Part shown: piece by piece, positions 35,082-43,117 of the stretch
Layout: every line of letters starts with the position of its first letter
How positions within the stretch are numbered: position 1 is the stretch's first letter
Assembly: GCF_000626675.1 (NCBI RefSeq)
Contig: NZ_CP006842.1
Span: forward strand, 1,054,001-1,118,000
Reading direction: 5' to 3'
DNA from: Corynebacterium glyciniphilum AJ 3170
GTDB lineage: Bacteria; Actinomycetota; Actinomycetes; Mycobacteriales; Mycobacteriaceae
DNA: 64,000 nucleotides
Program-made: the position numbers and the translations under genes
Notes under the pieces: model-generated
Database searches by the model: none
What the model was told of the DNA's origin: nothing
Seen by the model: only the letters and a program-made list of their open reading frames with translations

Positions 35082-36158
35082 ATGGCAGACATGAACACCG
35101 CATCCACCTCCCAGTCACCTGCCGTCCGTGTTGAGAATCTCCACGGTACCGGCGTCATCACCCTTGATCGTCCGAAAGCGCTCAATGCCCTGAACCACGA
35201 GATGATCAGTGCGATAGCCGCAGCGCTGGACACCTTCCGCGACGATGACGCGGTCCAGCGGGTGTTGCTGTGCTCGGCAGGGGAAAAGGCCTACTGTGCC
35301 GGCGGTGACGTGCGGTCGGTCCGCGAATCTGACCTCACCGGGGATTTCACCCCGGGAGACGATCTCTTCCGCGACGAGTATGACATGAACCACGCTCTCG
35401 CCACCTTCCCGAAGCCTACGATTGCCGTCGTGGACGGAATCGCCATGGGGGGTGGGCTGGGCGTCTCCGCCCACGCCGGGATCCGCGTGATCACCGAGAG
35501 GACCTGGGAATCCATGCCGGAGATGGCCATCGGTTTCATCACCGACGTCGGCATCTCCCACGCATTCACCCATCTGCCGCATGTCCCCGAGGAGTCGCGC
35601 ACTGCCCTCGGACTGTTCCTGGCGACCACCGCTTACCGGATCACGGCCGACGATCTCCTGTGGACCGGTCTGGCCACCCACATCCTGAGGGACGGCGACA
35701 CCGTCGGATTCCGGGAGTCACTCGTGAACGAAGGGCTGGAGGCGGCGCTGGGGCGAACCGGTGGACGGGACTCCGCAGGAACGTCGGCATTGGCCGAGAA
35801 TCTGGAGTGGATCACCGCCACCTTCGCGGGGGAGGACTGGGCAGCGATCGAAGAGCGGATCGCAGAGGCCGAGGGGGAGTTCGCCGAAAGCGTGCGCGAG
35901 ATGCTGGCTCCCGCCAACCCGCTGTCCCTGGTCGCGGCGACGGCACTGTTGAACTACTCAGCGCACAGCACACTGCGGCAGGCGCTGGACGCAGAGTATG
36001 CACTGGGGCGGCTGCTGCGTCGTCAGCCTAATTTCCCTGAGGGGGTACGTGCGGTGCTGGTCGACAAGGACCGGCAGGCGAGCTTCTCGCCGGCCGCCGT
36101 CGCTGACGCGACCCCGGCGCAGGTTGAGGAGATCAGGCGGACTGTGTCGGAGAGCTGA
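35082..36158 (+). CDS. Enoyl-CoA hydratase/isomerase family, 3-hydroxyisobutyryl-CoA hydrolase type (EchA9-like)
   Basis: 358 residues from ATG 35082; a second ATG at 35091 is as likely and neither has a clear ribosome binding site. The crotonase motifs are GVITLDRPKALNALNHEMI, KAYCAGGDVRSV and MGGGLGVSAHAGIRVITERT. WESMPEMAIGFITDVG resembles the PExxIGFxPDVG of 3-hydroxyisobutyryl-CoA hydrolases, and the length (over 340) fits them rather than plain hydratases of 260. Role in valine or fatty acid catabolism. Its 3' end overlaps the convergent ribM gene by 26 bases. Confidence 0.87.
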   Translation: MADMNTASTSQSPAVRVENLHGTGVITLDRPKALNALNHEMISAIAAALDTFRDDDAVQRVLLCSAGEKAYCAGGDVRSVRESDLTGDFTPGDDLFRDEYDMNHALATFPKPTIAVVDGIAMGGGLGVSAHAGIRVITERTWESMPEMAIGFITDVGISHAFTHLPHVPEESRTALGLFLATTAYRITADDLLWTGLATHILRDGDTVGFRESLVNEGLEAALGRTGGRDSAGTSALAENLEWITATFAGEDWAAIEERIAEAEGEFAESVREMLAPANPLSLVAATALLNYSAHSTLRQALDAEYALGRLLRRQPNFPEGVRAVLVDKDRQASFSPAAVADATPAQVEEIRRTVSES

Positions 36159-36891
36159 CCCGCTCGGCCGCAGCGCGCCGCTGTACCCTCAGCCACACCA
36201 CGAAACCCCAGGCGACGAAGACGCCGTAGACGAGGTAGAGCACGGCACTGGGGTAGTAGCCGGCGGTGAAGAGCAGGGGCACGCCGACGATGTCCACCGC
36301 GATCCAGATGAGCCAGAACTCCGTCCATCCCCTGGCCATGCCGAAGGTGGCAAGGAGCGACCCGGTGAAGATCCACGCGTCCGCCCACGGTCCCCAGGAG
36401 CCCAGGGCGCTGAAGACCCAGGCGAATCCACAGGTGCCGATGACGGCGACGAGGAGCATGAACAGCCGTTCCTGTCGCGTCGCCCAACGTGGTTGCACTG
36501 CCTCGTACGTGTCTGCCGGCTCGGAGAGTATCGAGCGGGACGGGTCGGTGTCTGCGGGCTCCCGCATGCCGGCGGTCGTCGCCCGGTGCCACTGCCACCA
36601 TCCGTAGACGCTGACGATGAGGAACATGACCTGGCGTCCTGCCTGACCGTAGAGGTCGAGGTCCTGCGGTGTGTGGAACATGCCACCGAGGAAGACGGTG
36701 AACAGGAGGATGTTTCCCGCGATGCCTACCGGCCAGGCCCAGACGACTCTCCGCATGCCTCCGATGGCGGAGGCGATGCCGAAACCATTGCCGATGATTT
36801 CACGCCAGAGGACCGCAGAATCGCCGATCGACCACTGCGCGTTGAGGAATGTTGTGAGGGCGTCGTTGACCGACGCCAGAATTCCGGACAT
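36133..36891 (-). CDS. ribM: PnuC-family vitamin transporter, riboflavin transporter RibM/PnuX
   Basis: 252 residues, about seven helices with many Trp. PnuC-like segments: WREIIGNGFGIASAIGGMRR, GWWQWHRATTAG and WLIWIAVDIVGVPLLF. PnuC proteins take up nicotinamide riboside, but an FMN riboswitch directly upstream identifies this one as the riboflavin carrier (PnuX of C. glutamicum, RibM of Streptomyces). A polar insert of about 35 residues lies near residues 107-140. The last 26 bases overlap the end of the convergent crotonase gene. Confidence 0.92.
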   Translation of the reverse strand: MSGILASVNDALTTFLNAQWSIGDSAVLWREIIGNGFGIASAIGGMRRVVWAWPVGIAGNILLFTVFLGGMFHTPQDLDLYGQAGRQVMFLIVSVYGWWQWHRATTAGMREPADTDPSRSILSEPADTYEAVQPRWATRQERLFMLLVAVIGTCGFAWVFSALGSWGPWADAWIFTGSLLATFGMARGWTEFWLIWIAVDIVGVPLLFTAGYYPSAVLYLVYGVFVAWGFVVWLRVQRRAAAERVSSPTQSA

Positions 36892-36905
36892 GAGGTGTCC
36901 AGCCT

Positions 36906-37028
36906 TTCTCTCCCGTCCGGACTGTAACCGTCGGCTCCGGAATTACACCGGATCTGCTTGACCCACCTGGTGGAGGTGGCGCTCGCGGGCTTTCACCGCC
37001 GGTGGGGAATTTCGCCCCGCCCTGAGAA
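36906..37028 (-). promoter_or_regulatory. FMN riboswitch (RFN element)
   Basis: Read on the minus strand the element has the conserved blocks in order: GGGCGGGGCGAAATTCCCCA, ACCGGCGGT, AAGCCCGCGAGCG, a variable hairpin (CCACCTCCACCAGGTGGG), GATCCGGTGTAATTCCGGAG and CCGACGGTTACAGTCCGGA. P1 is closed by TTCTC (37024-37028) with GAGAA (36906-36910). It ends 15 bases before the ribM start and no terminator hairpin lies between, so control is probably at translation initiation: FMN binding hides the ribosome binding region. Confidence 0.97.
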
Positions 37029-37108
37029 TGCGTACAGGACGTCACGTTACACCTGCCGCGACGGCGTGTCGGAGGTTAGGCTCATTCGGACTGATACTCT
37101 CTGAGAAT

Positions 37109-37876
37109 ATGTCGGCGGAATCACACGAAAAACCTCGGAAATCGGACTACCCGCCGGTAACGATGCCGGGGTACCTCTATCTTCTGGCAGTGCTGCCGCC
37201 CGTTGTTGCCGCGGTGGCACTGGTTGCGTCCTATGACGCCCTGCCTGATCCGATGCCGACGCACTGGGGCTTCACCGGGGAGCCGGACTCATGGTCCCCG
37301 AAGTCGTTGGGGACGCTGCTGTTCGGTGTACTCCTCGGCCCGGTGATATGTGTGTTGACCATGGGGTTCGTCGGACTGTTCGTGCGGGTGCACTCCGGCT
37401 CCCTGTTTGAACGTGGCGGGGCGAAGTCGACCGTGGACGCCCAGCGCAGTTGGCACGAGCTCAAGGTGATGCAGCCGCTGATGGGCTGGTACTGCGTCAT
37501 GCTTTCTACGTCGATGACCGTGATGATGCTCGGTCTGAACGGGCCGTGGGGGTGGGTGAGGGGCATGTCCGGCTGGCTCCAGGCGTGTGGGATGCTCGGC
37601 ATTCTCGCCGGTACTGTCTGGCTGCTCGTGGTGATGGGACGACACGGTGACGCCATCGCGGAGAGGTTCCCCCACCCGGACGGACGCCGACGCCGGTGGC
37701 TGATATTCATGGACATCCCGGCGAGTGACAGGGTGATGGTCGACACGGGATCGGGAATGAACTTCACCTTCAATGTCGCGACCCGTGGTGGACGGATCGG
37801 CGCAGCGGTCATGCTGCTTCTCCTCGCGGCCACGGCCGTGATGTTCCTGTCTATGGCGGTCACGGCGTTGTTCTGA
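37109..37876 (+). CDS. DUF1648-domain membrane protein
   Basis: 255 residues from ATG 37109; the frame is open upstream but overlaps the riboswitch region. The DUF1648 signature lies after the first helix: ASYDALPDPMPTHWGFTGEP. Five further helices follow. Family members include the B. subtilis immunity protein SdpI at a distance, but function is unknown here. A truncated copy of the first third follows directly. Confidence 0.8.
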   Translation: MSAESHEKPRKSDYPPVTMPGYLYLLAVLPPVVAAVALVASYDALPDPMPTHWGFTGEPDSWSPKSLGTLLFGVLLGPVICVLTMGFVGLFVRVHSGSLFERGGAKSTVDAQRSWHELKVMQPLMGWYCVMLSTSMTVMMLGLNGPWGWVRGMSGWLQACGMLGILAGTVWLLVVMGRHGDAIAERFPHPDGRRRRWLIFMDIPASDRVMVDTGSGMNFTFNVATRGGRIGAAVMLLLLAATAVMFLSMAVTALF

Positions 37877-37898
37877 GGGGCTGATACCGTAGATTCTT

Positions 37899-38117
37899 AT
37901 GGATACACAGCGGACGCCCAGGGTACGGACACGATGGCCTGTGCATTTCCTGGCCTTCATCCCGCCGGTGGTCCTGGCCGTGGGGTTGTTCGCCGCCTAT
38001 GGGTCCGTCCCGGATCCCATGCCTATTCACTGGGGTGCCGACGGTACTCCGGACTCTTGGGTGGGGCGGTCACTGCCGTTGCTGATGGTGGTTGGCCCTT
38101 TCGCGGCGACGGTGTGA
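37899..38117 (+). pseudogene. Truncated DUF1648 paralogue
   Basis: 72 codons: helix 1 and the signature AAYGSVPDPMPIHWGADGTP are intact and parallel to the upstream gene, then the frame stops in the second helix (PLLMVVGPFAATV). The remaining 180 residues are not found in any frame downstream. It starts 22 bases after the intact copy, so a tandem duplication followed by deletion is likely. A 14-bp inverted repeat begins 24 bases after the stop. Expression of the short protein is possible. Confidence 0.7.
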
Positions 38118-38141
38118 GCTGCGCGGTCCCACAGACACGAA

Positions 38142-38209
38142 CGACGGTTTCTGTCCGAGATTGCGGTCGAAGTGGGTCCTTCGTCCGGTGAATCCGACAG
38201 AAACCGTCG
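38142..38209. repeat. 14-bp perfect inverted repeat with 40-base spacer
   Basis: CGACGGTTTCTGTC (38142-38155) and GACAGAAACCGTCG (38196-38209). Inside, CGAAG/CTTCG forms a smaller hairpin. It lies between the truncated DUF1648 gene and the convergent tetR gene. It could be a bidirectional terminator or the relic of a small mobile element; there is no T-run. Confidence 0.75.
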
Positions 38210-38230
38210 ACCAGTGCGTGTCCAGTTGCC

Positions 38231-38881
38231 TCAGCGCCCGAAGCCGGTGCGCAACAGCGAGAACCCTTCGTCGAGGACCTCGGCCGGTGACTGGTCGGTC
38301 GATGCCCAGCTGGGGAACATGACCATGCAGTCGCTCCCTTTTTCCGCTGCCCGTGACTCCACCGCGATAGCGCCTGCGGTCAGACAGGACACCATCATCA
38401 GAGCACTGGCCTGACGGCTCATCGTCCCTCGGGCCCGCTGGTGGAGAGCATCCAGCAGACCGTCGGCGATGTGCATCACCCGCTCCTTATCACCGGGCCC
38501 GGTGATGTAGCTCAGATGGTCGGCGATGGAACGCAGGTTCAGCAGTGTGCCGGGGTCATCGGAGACCGTGCCGTCATCGTCCACACGGTCGGTCACCAGA
38601 CGCTGCATGATGTCCAGCGGGTGTTCGTCCTCGGGAGCGTCTTCAACCTGCTGGCGCAGTTCGTCGATGGTCTCCTCGATGAAGAACAGCAGCGCGTCCT
38701 CCCGGCGGGGGAAGTAGTTGTGGAACGTCCGGGTGGACACCCCTGCCCGTTCTGCGACGGCGGCAACGGTCATCCCGTCGCTGCCTTCGCTGAGCAGGAG
38801 TTCCGCAGAGGCGCGGGCGAGCGCACGGCGGGTCTCCTCCTTCTTCTGCTCGCGGTGCGAGAGTGCGTCGTTAACGGCCAT
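38231..38881 (-). CDS. TetR-family transcriptional regulator
   Basis: 216 residues from ATG 38879-38881. The helix-turn-helix is at about 30-60: GMTVAAVAERAGVSTRTFHNYFPRREDALL. The frame is open further upstream but that part lies inside the mmpL gene. Its start overlaps the mmpL stop region by 11 bases, so it is the second gene of an mmpL-tetR operon. It probably represses its own operon through the palindromes before mmpL. Confidence 0.9.
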   Translation of the reverse strand: MAVNDALSHREQKKEETRRALARASAELLLSEGSDGMTVAAVAERAGVSTRTFHNYFPRREDALLFFIEETIDELRQQVEDAPEDEHPLDIMQRLVTDRVDDDGTVSDDPGTLLNLRSIADHLSYITGPGDKERVMHIADGLLDALHQRARGTMSRQASALMMVSCLTAGAIAVESRAAEKGSDCMVMFPSWASTDQSPAEVLDEGFSLLRTGFGR

Positions 38882-41324
38882 CTGTCGTGGGGCTGTCGTC
38901 GGACGGGTCGGTGTCGGCGGAGTGTTCGCCGTGGGTGCCGTCCGGGGTGTCGGCCCCGACGGTGGCGGGCTGCTTCTCGTGCTTGCCGGCGGTGTCGTGT
39001 TCCGGCGCCTCGAGTCCGACGAGGCCTTCGCCTTCGACGTCGACCGACGGGATGATCTTGTCCAGCCAGCGGGGCAGCTTCCATGCCCGGTCACCGAGCA
39101 GGAAGAGTACGGCAGGCACGATGGTCATGCGCACCACGAAGGCGTCGATGAGCACGGCCATGGCCAGGGCGGAGCCCATCACGGCGATGAAGGGCTCGTC
39201 CATCAGGATGAAGGCGGCGAACACCGAGATCATGATCAGTGCGGCGGCGGTGACCACACGGGCGCCGTGCTTGAAGCCGTTCGAGACGGCGTTGCCGGCG
39301 GTCTTGCCGTGGACGTACCCCTCGCGCATGCGGGTCACCAGGAAGACCTGGTAGTCCATCGCCAGGCCGAACACGATGCCGATGAGCATGATCGGCAGGA
39401 AGGAGATGATCGGCTGCGGGTCATTGGTGATACCGAGCCAGCCCCACTGCCAGATGCCCACGGTCAGGCCGAAGGTGGCGGCGACGGACAGGGCGAAGCC
39501 CAGCGCGGCGATCAGCGGGACCCACAGGGAGCGGAAGACCACGACGAGTAGGACGAAGGCGAGGACGACGACGATCGCGACGTACGGGACGAGCACGTCG
39601 GAGAGCCGGTCGGAGATGTCCTCGAAGATCGGCGTGACACCGGTGACGGAGTACTCGCCGCCGGTGTTGTCGTGGAAGGTGGACTCGGCGTCGCGCAGCG
39701 CCTGCAGGGTGTCGTTGGTGGCTTCGTCGGTGGCACCGGTGGTGGGGGTGATCATCACCTGCGCCGCCGTACCGTCCTCGGAGACCTGGGCGATCTGGGC
39801 GTTGGATACGCCGTCGATCTGGCTGATCTCCTCGACGGCGGCACCGAAGGTGGCCGTCCCCTGCTCGGGATCGTCGGCCTTCACCAGTGCGACCATGGGG
39901 GCGTTGCGACCCGGGCCGAAGTCCTCGTTGACCCACTCGGAGGCTGTGCGCTGTGGGCTGCCGAGCTTGGCGGAGTCATCGGTGGGCATGGCGAGCTGCA
40001 GGCCCAGGGCGGGGATCGCCAGGATGACCAGCAGGAGCACGGAGCTGAGCGCGAACACCAGGGGGCGCTTGCGAATCTGGCGGACCCACTTCAGGCCCAT
40101 GGTGGGCTTCTCGTCTTCGGGGTCCGGGGCCTTGACGACCGGCGCACGTCCGGCGAAGGACTTCGTGCCGAAGGCGCCGAGGATGGCGGGCAACAGCGTG
40201 ACGGCGACGATGACGGCGATGAAGACGGTCAGTGCTGCAGCCAGCGCCATGGCGGTGAGGAACGGAATGTTGATGATCGACAGCGCTGTCAGGGCGATGA
40301 TCACCGTGAGACCGGCGAAGCAGACCGCGGAGCCCGCCTTGCCCACGGCGAGCCCGGCAAGGTGGGCCCGTTGGCGGTGACTCGTCTTCTTGATCGCCTG
40401 GGCGAGTTCCTTCGGCGTCATGTTGTTGCCGCCGGCGAAGGCGACGAGTTCATTTCTGAACCGGGACACGATGAACAGCGCGTAATCGATACCGACGGCC
40501 AGGCCGATCATGGAGGCCAGCGTCGGGGTCATGTTGTTGATCGAATCGGTCAGCGCCGTCCCGGCGTAGATCAGCATAATGCCGGTGCCGACGCCGACGA
40601 CGGCGGTGATCAGTGGCAGGCCGGCGGCCACGAAGGACCCGAAGGTGATGATCAGCACCAGGGCCGCGACAGCCATACCGATAAGCTCGGCGGTGCCGCC
40701 GATTTCCTGCATCTGGAAAACGTTGCCGTTGTAGGAGACGTCCAGGTTGTCTGTCGTGGCGTTATCGAGGACGTCGGTGACGCTGGTGATGTCCTCGGCG
40801 GAGACGTCCTGGGAGGTCTCACCCTGGAAGGTCACCGTGAAGGTTCCGGTGCGCTCGTTCTCACTGACGGGGGAGAGGGCCTGCAGGTCGGCCTGGATCT
40901 GCTCTTCCGGCATGCCCTGCTGGGCCTTAGCCTCGGTGAGCTGCTGTTCCATGCCTGCGGCGGCCGTGACCGGGTCAACGATGGACTCGGGGTCGACCAG
41001 GGCATCCTGCCCCTGCAGCTCGGAGATGAGGTTGTCGAGGTCGGTCTTTGTCGCCTCGTCGGTCAGCGAGCCACCTTCTGGAGCACGAACGACCACGGTG
41101 CCCGTCGGGGCCTCCATGTCGTCGCCGCCGCCGGGGAAGAGCTCGCCCATCTCTTCCTGGGTCTCCACGGATTCGAGGCCGGGGATGGTGAAGGTCATGG
41201 ACGTGGGCTTCATCATGGTCGCGGCTGCGGTGCCCGCACCGATGAGCAACAGCAGCCAGACGGCGATGAATCGCCACCTGTACAGGTATGCGGATCGTCC
41301 GATCCGGTAGAGGAGTTTAGCCAT
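38871..41324 (-). CDS. MMPL-family RND transporter
   Basis: 817 residues from MAKLLYRIGRSAYLYRWRFI. Twelve helices in two halves with two large external loops (about residues 45-190 and 435-560). SMIGLAVGIDYALFIVSRFR and IMLIGIVFGLAMDYQVFLVT are the two helix 4/10 motifs carrying the proton-relay Asp-Tyr pairs. The tail of about 70 residues is polar. Such proteins export lipids (trehalose mycolates in MmpL3) or drugs. Control by the co-transcribed TetR regulator points to an inducible exporter rather than the essential mycolate flippase. Confidence 0.9.
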   Translation of the reverse strand: MAKLLYRIGRSAYLYRWRFIAVWLLLLIGAGTAAATMMKPTSMTFTIPGLESVETQEEMGELFPGGGDDMEAPTGTVVVRAPEGGSLTDEATKTDLDNLISELQGQDALVDPESIVDPVTAAAGMEQQLTEAKAQQGMPEEQIQADLQALSPVSENERTGTFTVTFQGETSQDVSAEDITSVTDVLDNATTDNLDVSYNGNVFQMQEIGGTAELIGMAVAALVLIITFGSFVAAGLPLITAVVGVGTGIMLIYAGTALTDSINNMTPTLASMIGLAVGIDYALFIVSRFRNELVAFAGGNNMTPKELAQAIKKTSHRQRAHLAGLAVGKAGSAVCFAGLTVIIALTALSIINIPFLTAMALAAALTVFIAVIVAVTLLPAILGAFGTKSFAGRAPVVKAPDPEDEKPTMGLKWVRQIRKRPLVFALSSVLLLVILAIPALGLQLAMPTDDSAKLGSPQRTASEWVNEDFGPGRNAPMVALVKADDPEQGTATFGAAVEEISQIDGVSNAQIAQVSEDGTAAQVMITPTTGATDEATNDTLQALRDAESTFHDNTGGEYSVTGVTPIFEDISDRLSDVLVPYVAIVVVLAFVLLVVVFRSLWVPLIAALGFALSVAATFGLTVGIWQWGWLGITNDPQPIISFLPIMLIGIVFGLAMDYQVFLVTRMREGYVHGKTAGNAVSNGFKHGARVVTAAALIMISVFAAFILMDEPFIAVMGSALAMAVLIDAFVVRMTIVPAVLFLLGDRAWKLPRWLDKIIPSVDVEGEGLVGLEAPEHDTAGKHEKQPATVGADTPDGTHGEHSADTDPSDDSPTTDGR

Positions 41325-41333
41325 GCGCGATAT

Positions 41334-41370
41334 TATTGCATCGCTTGCGCAATATTGCACGATCAGTGCA
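41334..41370. promoter_or_regulatory. Palindromic operator and promoter region of the mmpL-tetR operon
   Basis: Three overlapping inverted repeats lie 10-46 bases before the mmpL start: TATTGC-N9-GCAATA (41334-41354), GCAATATTGC (41349-41358) and TGCAC-N5-GTGCA (41356-41370). Such placement fits autorepression by the TetR protein of the operon. Confidence 0.6.
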
Positions 41371-41436
41371 CAGCTATGTTTTTAGCCGTGCTGGCGGACG
41401 GTATGCCTGCGCAGTCACCGTGTAGGATCAGCCGGT

Positions 41437-42108
41437 GTGCTGTACGTGCTGAGTTTCGCCCTTGCGGACACCGTCAACTTCCTGCTGATCGGTGTTCTTG
41501 TCGCGGTCGGAATCGCGCAGCCCCTGAAGGACAAGGGTGGCCGATACGGCGCAGTGGCCACCCGTCTCGTGTTCGGTGACTGGCTCGGAGTGCTGGTGCT
41601 TTCCCTGCTCACCATGGTCGTCTTCGACGGCCTCGGGGAGAAGATCAAGGCCCTCGTGGAATCCCCGATCCTCGGCATCCTGCTGATTCTCACCGGCGTC
41701 GTGGGGGCGGTGCTGGCATGGCGCGGCGGCGGGGACGGATCGTCCGGCCTGGTCCGACGGATCATGAAGCCACTCAAGACACCGTCATGGGCGACCGTCG
41801 GCACCGGCGTGGTCCTGGGGCTGGTGCAGTCGGTGACCTCTATACCATTCTTCACGGGTATCGCTGTGATGAGTGCCGGCGACTTCGCCACCGTCACCCG
41901 CTACGTCGGCATGATCGCCTATGCATCGGTCGCACTGAGCCTGCCGTTCCTGTGCGCCCTCGTCGTCGGGTACATCCGGATGCGTCCCTACAGTGCGGTG
42001 GGCCGTGGATTCGGGTGGATGCGTCAGAACCAGGCGACCGTCGCCCGCGCCGGGGGCTATATCGTGGCGGTGTTCCTCATCCTGCTCGGCATCATTCACA
42101 TGGTGTGA
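41437..42108 (+). CDS. Six-helix membrane protein of unknown function (LysE/GAP-like)
   Basis: 223 residues, GTG start. About six helices; charged loop VRRIMKPLKTPSWATVGTG in the middle before the second helix triplet. The 3+3 helix layout resembles GAP/LysE-type exporters, but I recognise no firm family motif. The siderophore-esterase-like gene starts 4 bases after its stop, so both are in one operon, which suggests a role in metal or siderophore handling (inference). Confidence 0.65.
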   Translation: MLYVLSFALADTVNFLLIGVLVAVGIAQPLKDKGGRYGAVATRLVFGDWLGVLVLSLLTMVVFDGLGEKIKALVESPILGILLILTGVVGAVLAWRGGGDGSSGLVRRIMKPLKTPSWATVGTGVVLGLVQSVTSIPFFTGIAVMSAGDFATVTRYVGMIAYASVALSLPFLCALVVGYIRMRPYSAVGRGFGWMRQNQATVARAGGYIVAVFLILLGIIHMV

Positions 42109-42112
42109 CGCA

Positions 42113-43117
42113 ATGGACCTGACCTTCAGTTACCCCGGCCGTGCTGAGCACGTCTTCCTCCACATCGACGGTATGCACGACCACCACACCCCGGATCTGC
42201 ACCGTATGACGCCAGACGGTGGGGGATGGACGTCCACACTCTCCGTGCCGGACGACCTCGTCTCGTCCTACCGGGTGGTCCCGCTGGACGCGAGTGCGGC
42301 GGCACGGTTCGACACCACCGCCGACCCTCGGTCACGGTGGCTGGGGCTGATGGACTCCGTCGTCCCGCACGTCCTGGACCATCCAGCCTGGTACCCGCCG
42401 ATGCCCGGCAGTGGTGCCTCGGGACGGCTGATCATGCCCGGTGCCCCGGAACAACCCGGGTGGGCCGAGGATGATCCTGTCACCTGGGACGAGGCGGAAC
42501 TGGACGGGCGACGGTTGTGGACCAGCGGACTCCGCGACGCGGAATGCCTGCTGGTGATCAGCGACGGGGTGACCTGGGCGCAGACGTCGCTCCCGGCAGC
42601 GCTGGAGCGGTTGCGCGCGTCCGGACGTCTTCCGCGCCTCGCGGTGGTGGCGGTGGACACTCGTGCTGACCGCGTTACCCTCCTGTCCCGCTCGGAGGCC
42701 TACCGCACCCTCATCTCCGACCGTGTCCTGCCGTGGGCGCGCACTCTGGTCGACGTCCCACCCGGTCGCACAGTCATCGCCGGCGAGAGTCTCGGCGGCC
42801 TCTCCGCGGTCGACCTCGTCCTGCGTCGTCCCGACGCCGTCCAGCTCGCTGTCGCGACCTCCGGTTCCTTCTGGTTCGACGACGTTGCCTCCGAGGTCCG
42901 GGCGTCCGGCGCACCGTCCGGCGTGCGGGTGCACCTCAGCGCGGGACGAGGTGAGGGGAGGAATATGCCCGACCATGCAGCGGCAGTCGCGGACGCACTG
43001 CGCGGGGCGGGCGTGCCGACCAGCCTCGACATCGGCACCCACGGTCACGAGATGGCCGGCTGGACTGGCGCGCTGACCCGCGGGCTGGTGGAACTGCTCA
43101 GGCGAAGTACGCGCTGA
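42113..43117 (+). CDS. Enterochelin esterase-like protein (Fes/IroD family)
   Basis: 334 residues from ATG 42113. The N-terminal beta-sandwich (DLTFSYPGRAEHVFLHIDGM) and RVVPLDASAAARFDTTADPRS resemble the N-domain of Fes. The catalytic alpha/beta-hydrolase has GESLGGLSAVDLVLRRPD (Ser nucleophile about residue 225) and a late His in IGTHGHEMAGW. It would hydrolyse trilactone siderophores in the cytosol to release iron. The 3' end overlaps the convergent peptidase gene by 20 bases. No DtxR box was recognised. Confidence 0.85.
   Translation: MDLTFSYPGRAEHVFLHIDGMHDHHTPDLHRMTPDGGGWTSTLSVPDDLVSSYRVVPLDASAAARFDTTADPRSRWLGLMDSVVPHVLDHPAWYPPMPGSGASGRLIMPGAPEQPGWAEDDPVTWDEAELDGRRLWTSGLRDAECLLVISDGVTWAQTSLPAALERLRASGRLPRLAVVAVDTRADRVTLLSRSEAYRTLISDRVLPWARTLVDVPPGRTVIAGESLGGLSAVDLVLRRPDAVQLAVATSGSFWFDDVASEVRASGAPSGVRVHLSAGRGEGRNMPDHAAAVADALRGAGVPTSLDIGTHGHEMAGWTGALTRGLVELLRRSTR

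Noticed and set aside
38142..38209. Complete insertion sequence or MITE
   Set aside because: No transposase, no target-site duplication seen next to the arms; reported only as an inverted repeat.
39672..41579. 635-codon plus-strand frame opposite mmpL
   Set aside because: Gly/Asp/Glu-rich shadow of the MMPL transporter; no ribosome binding site or domain.
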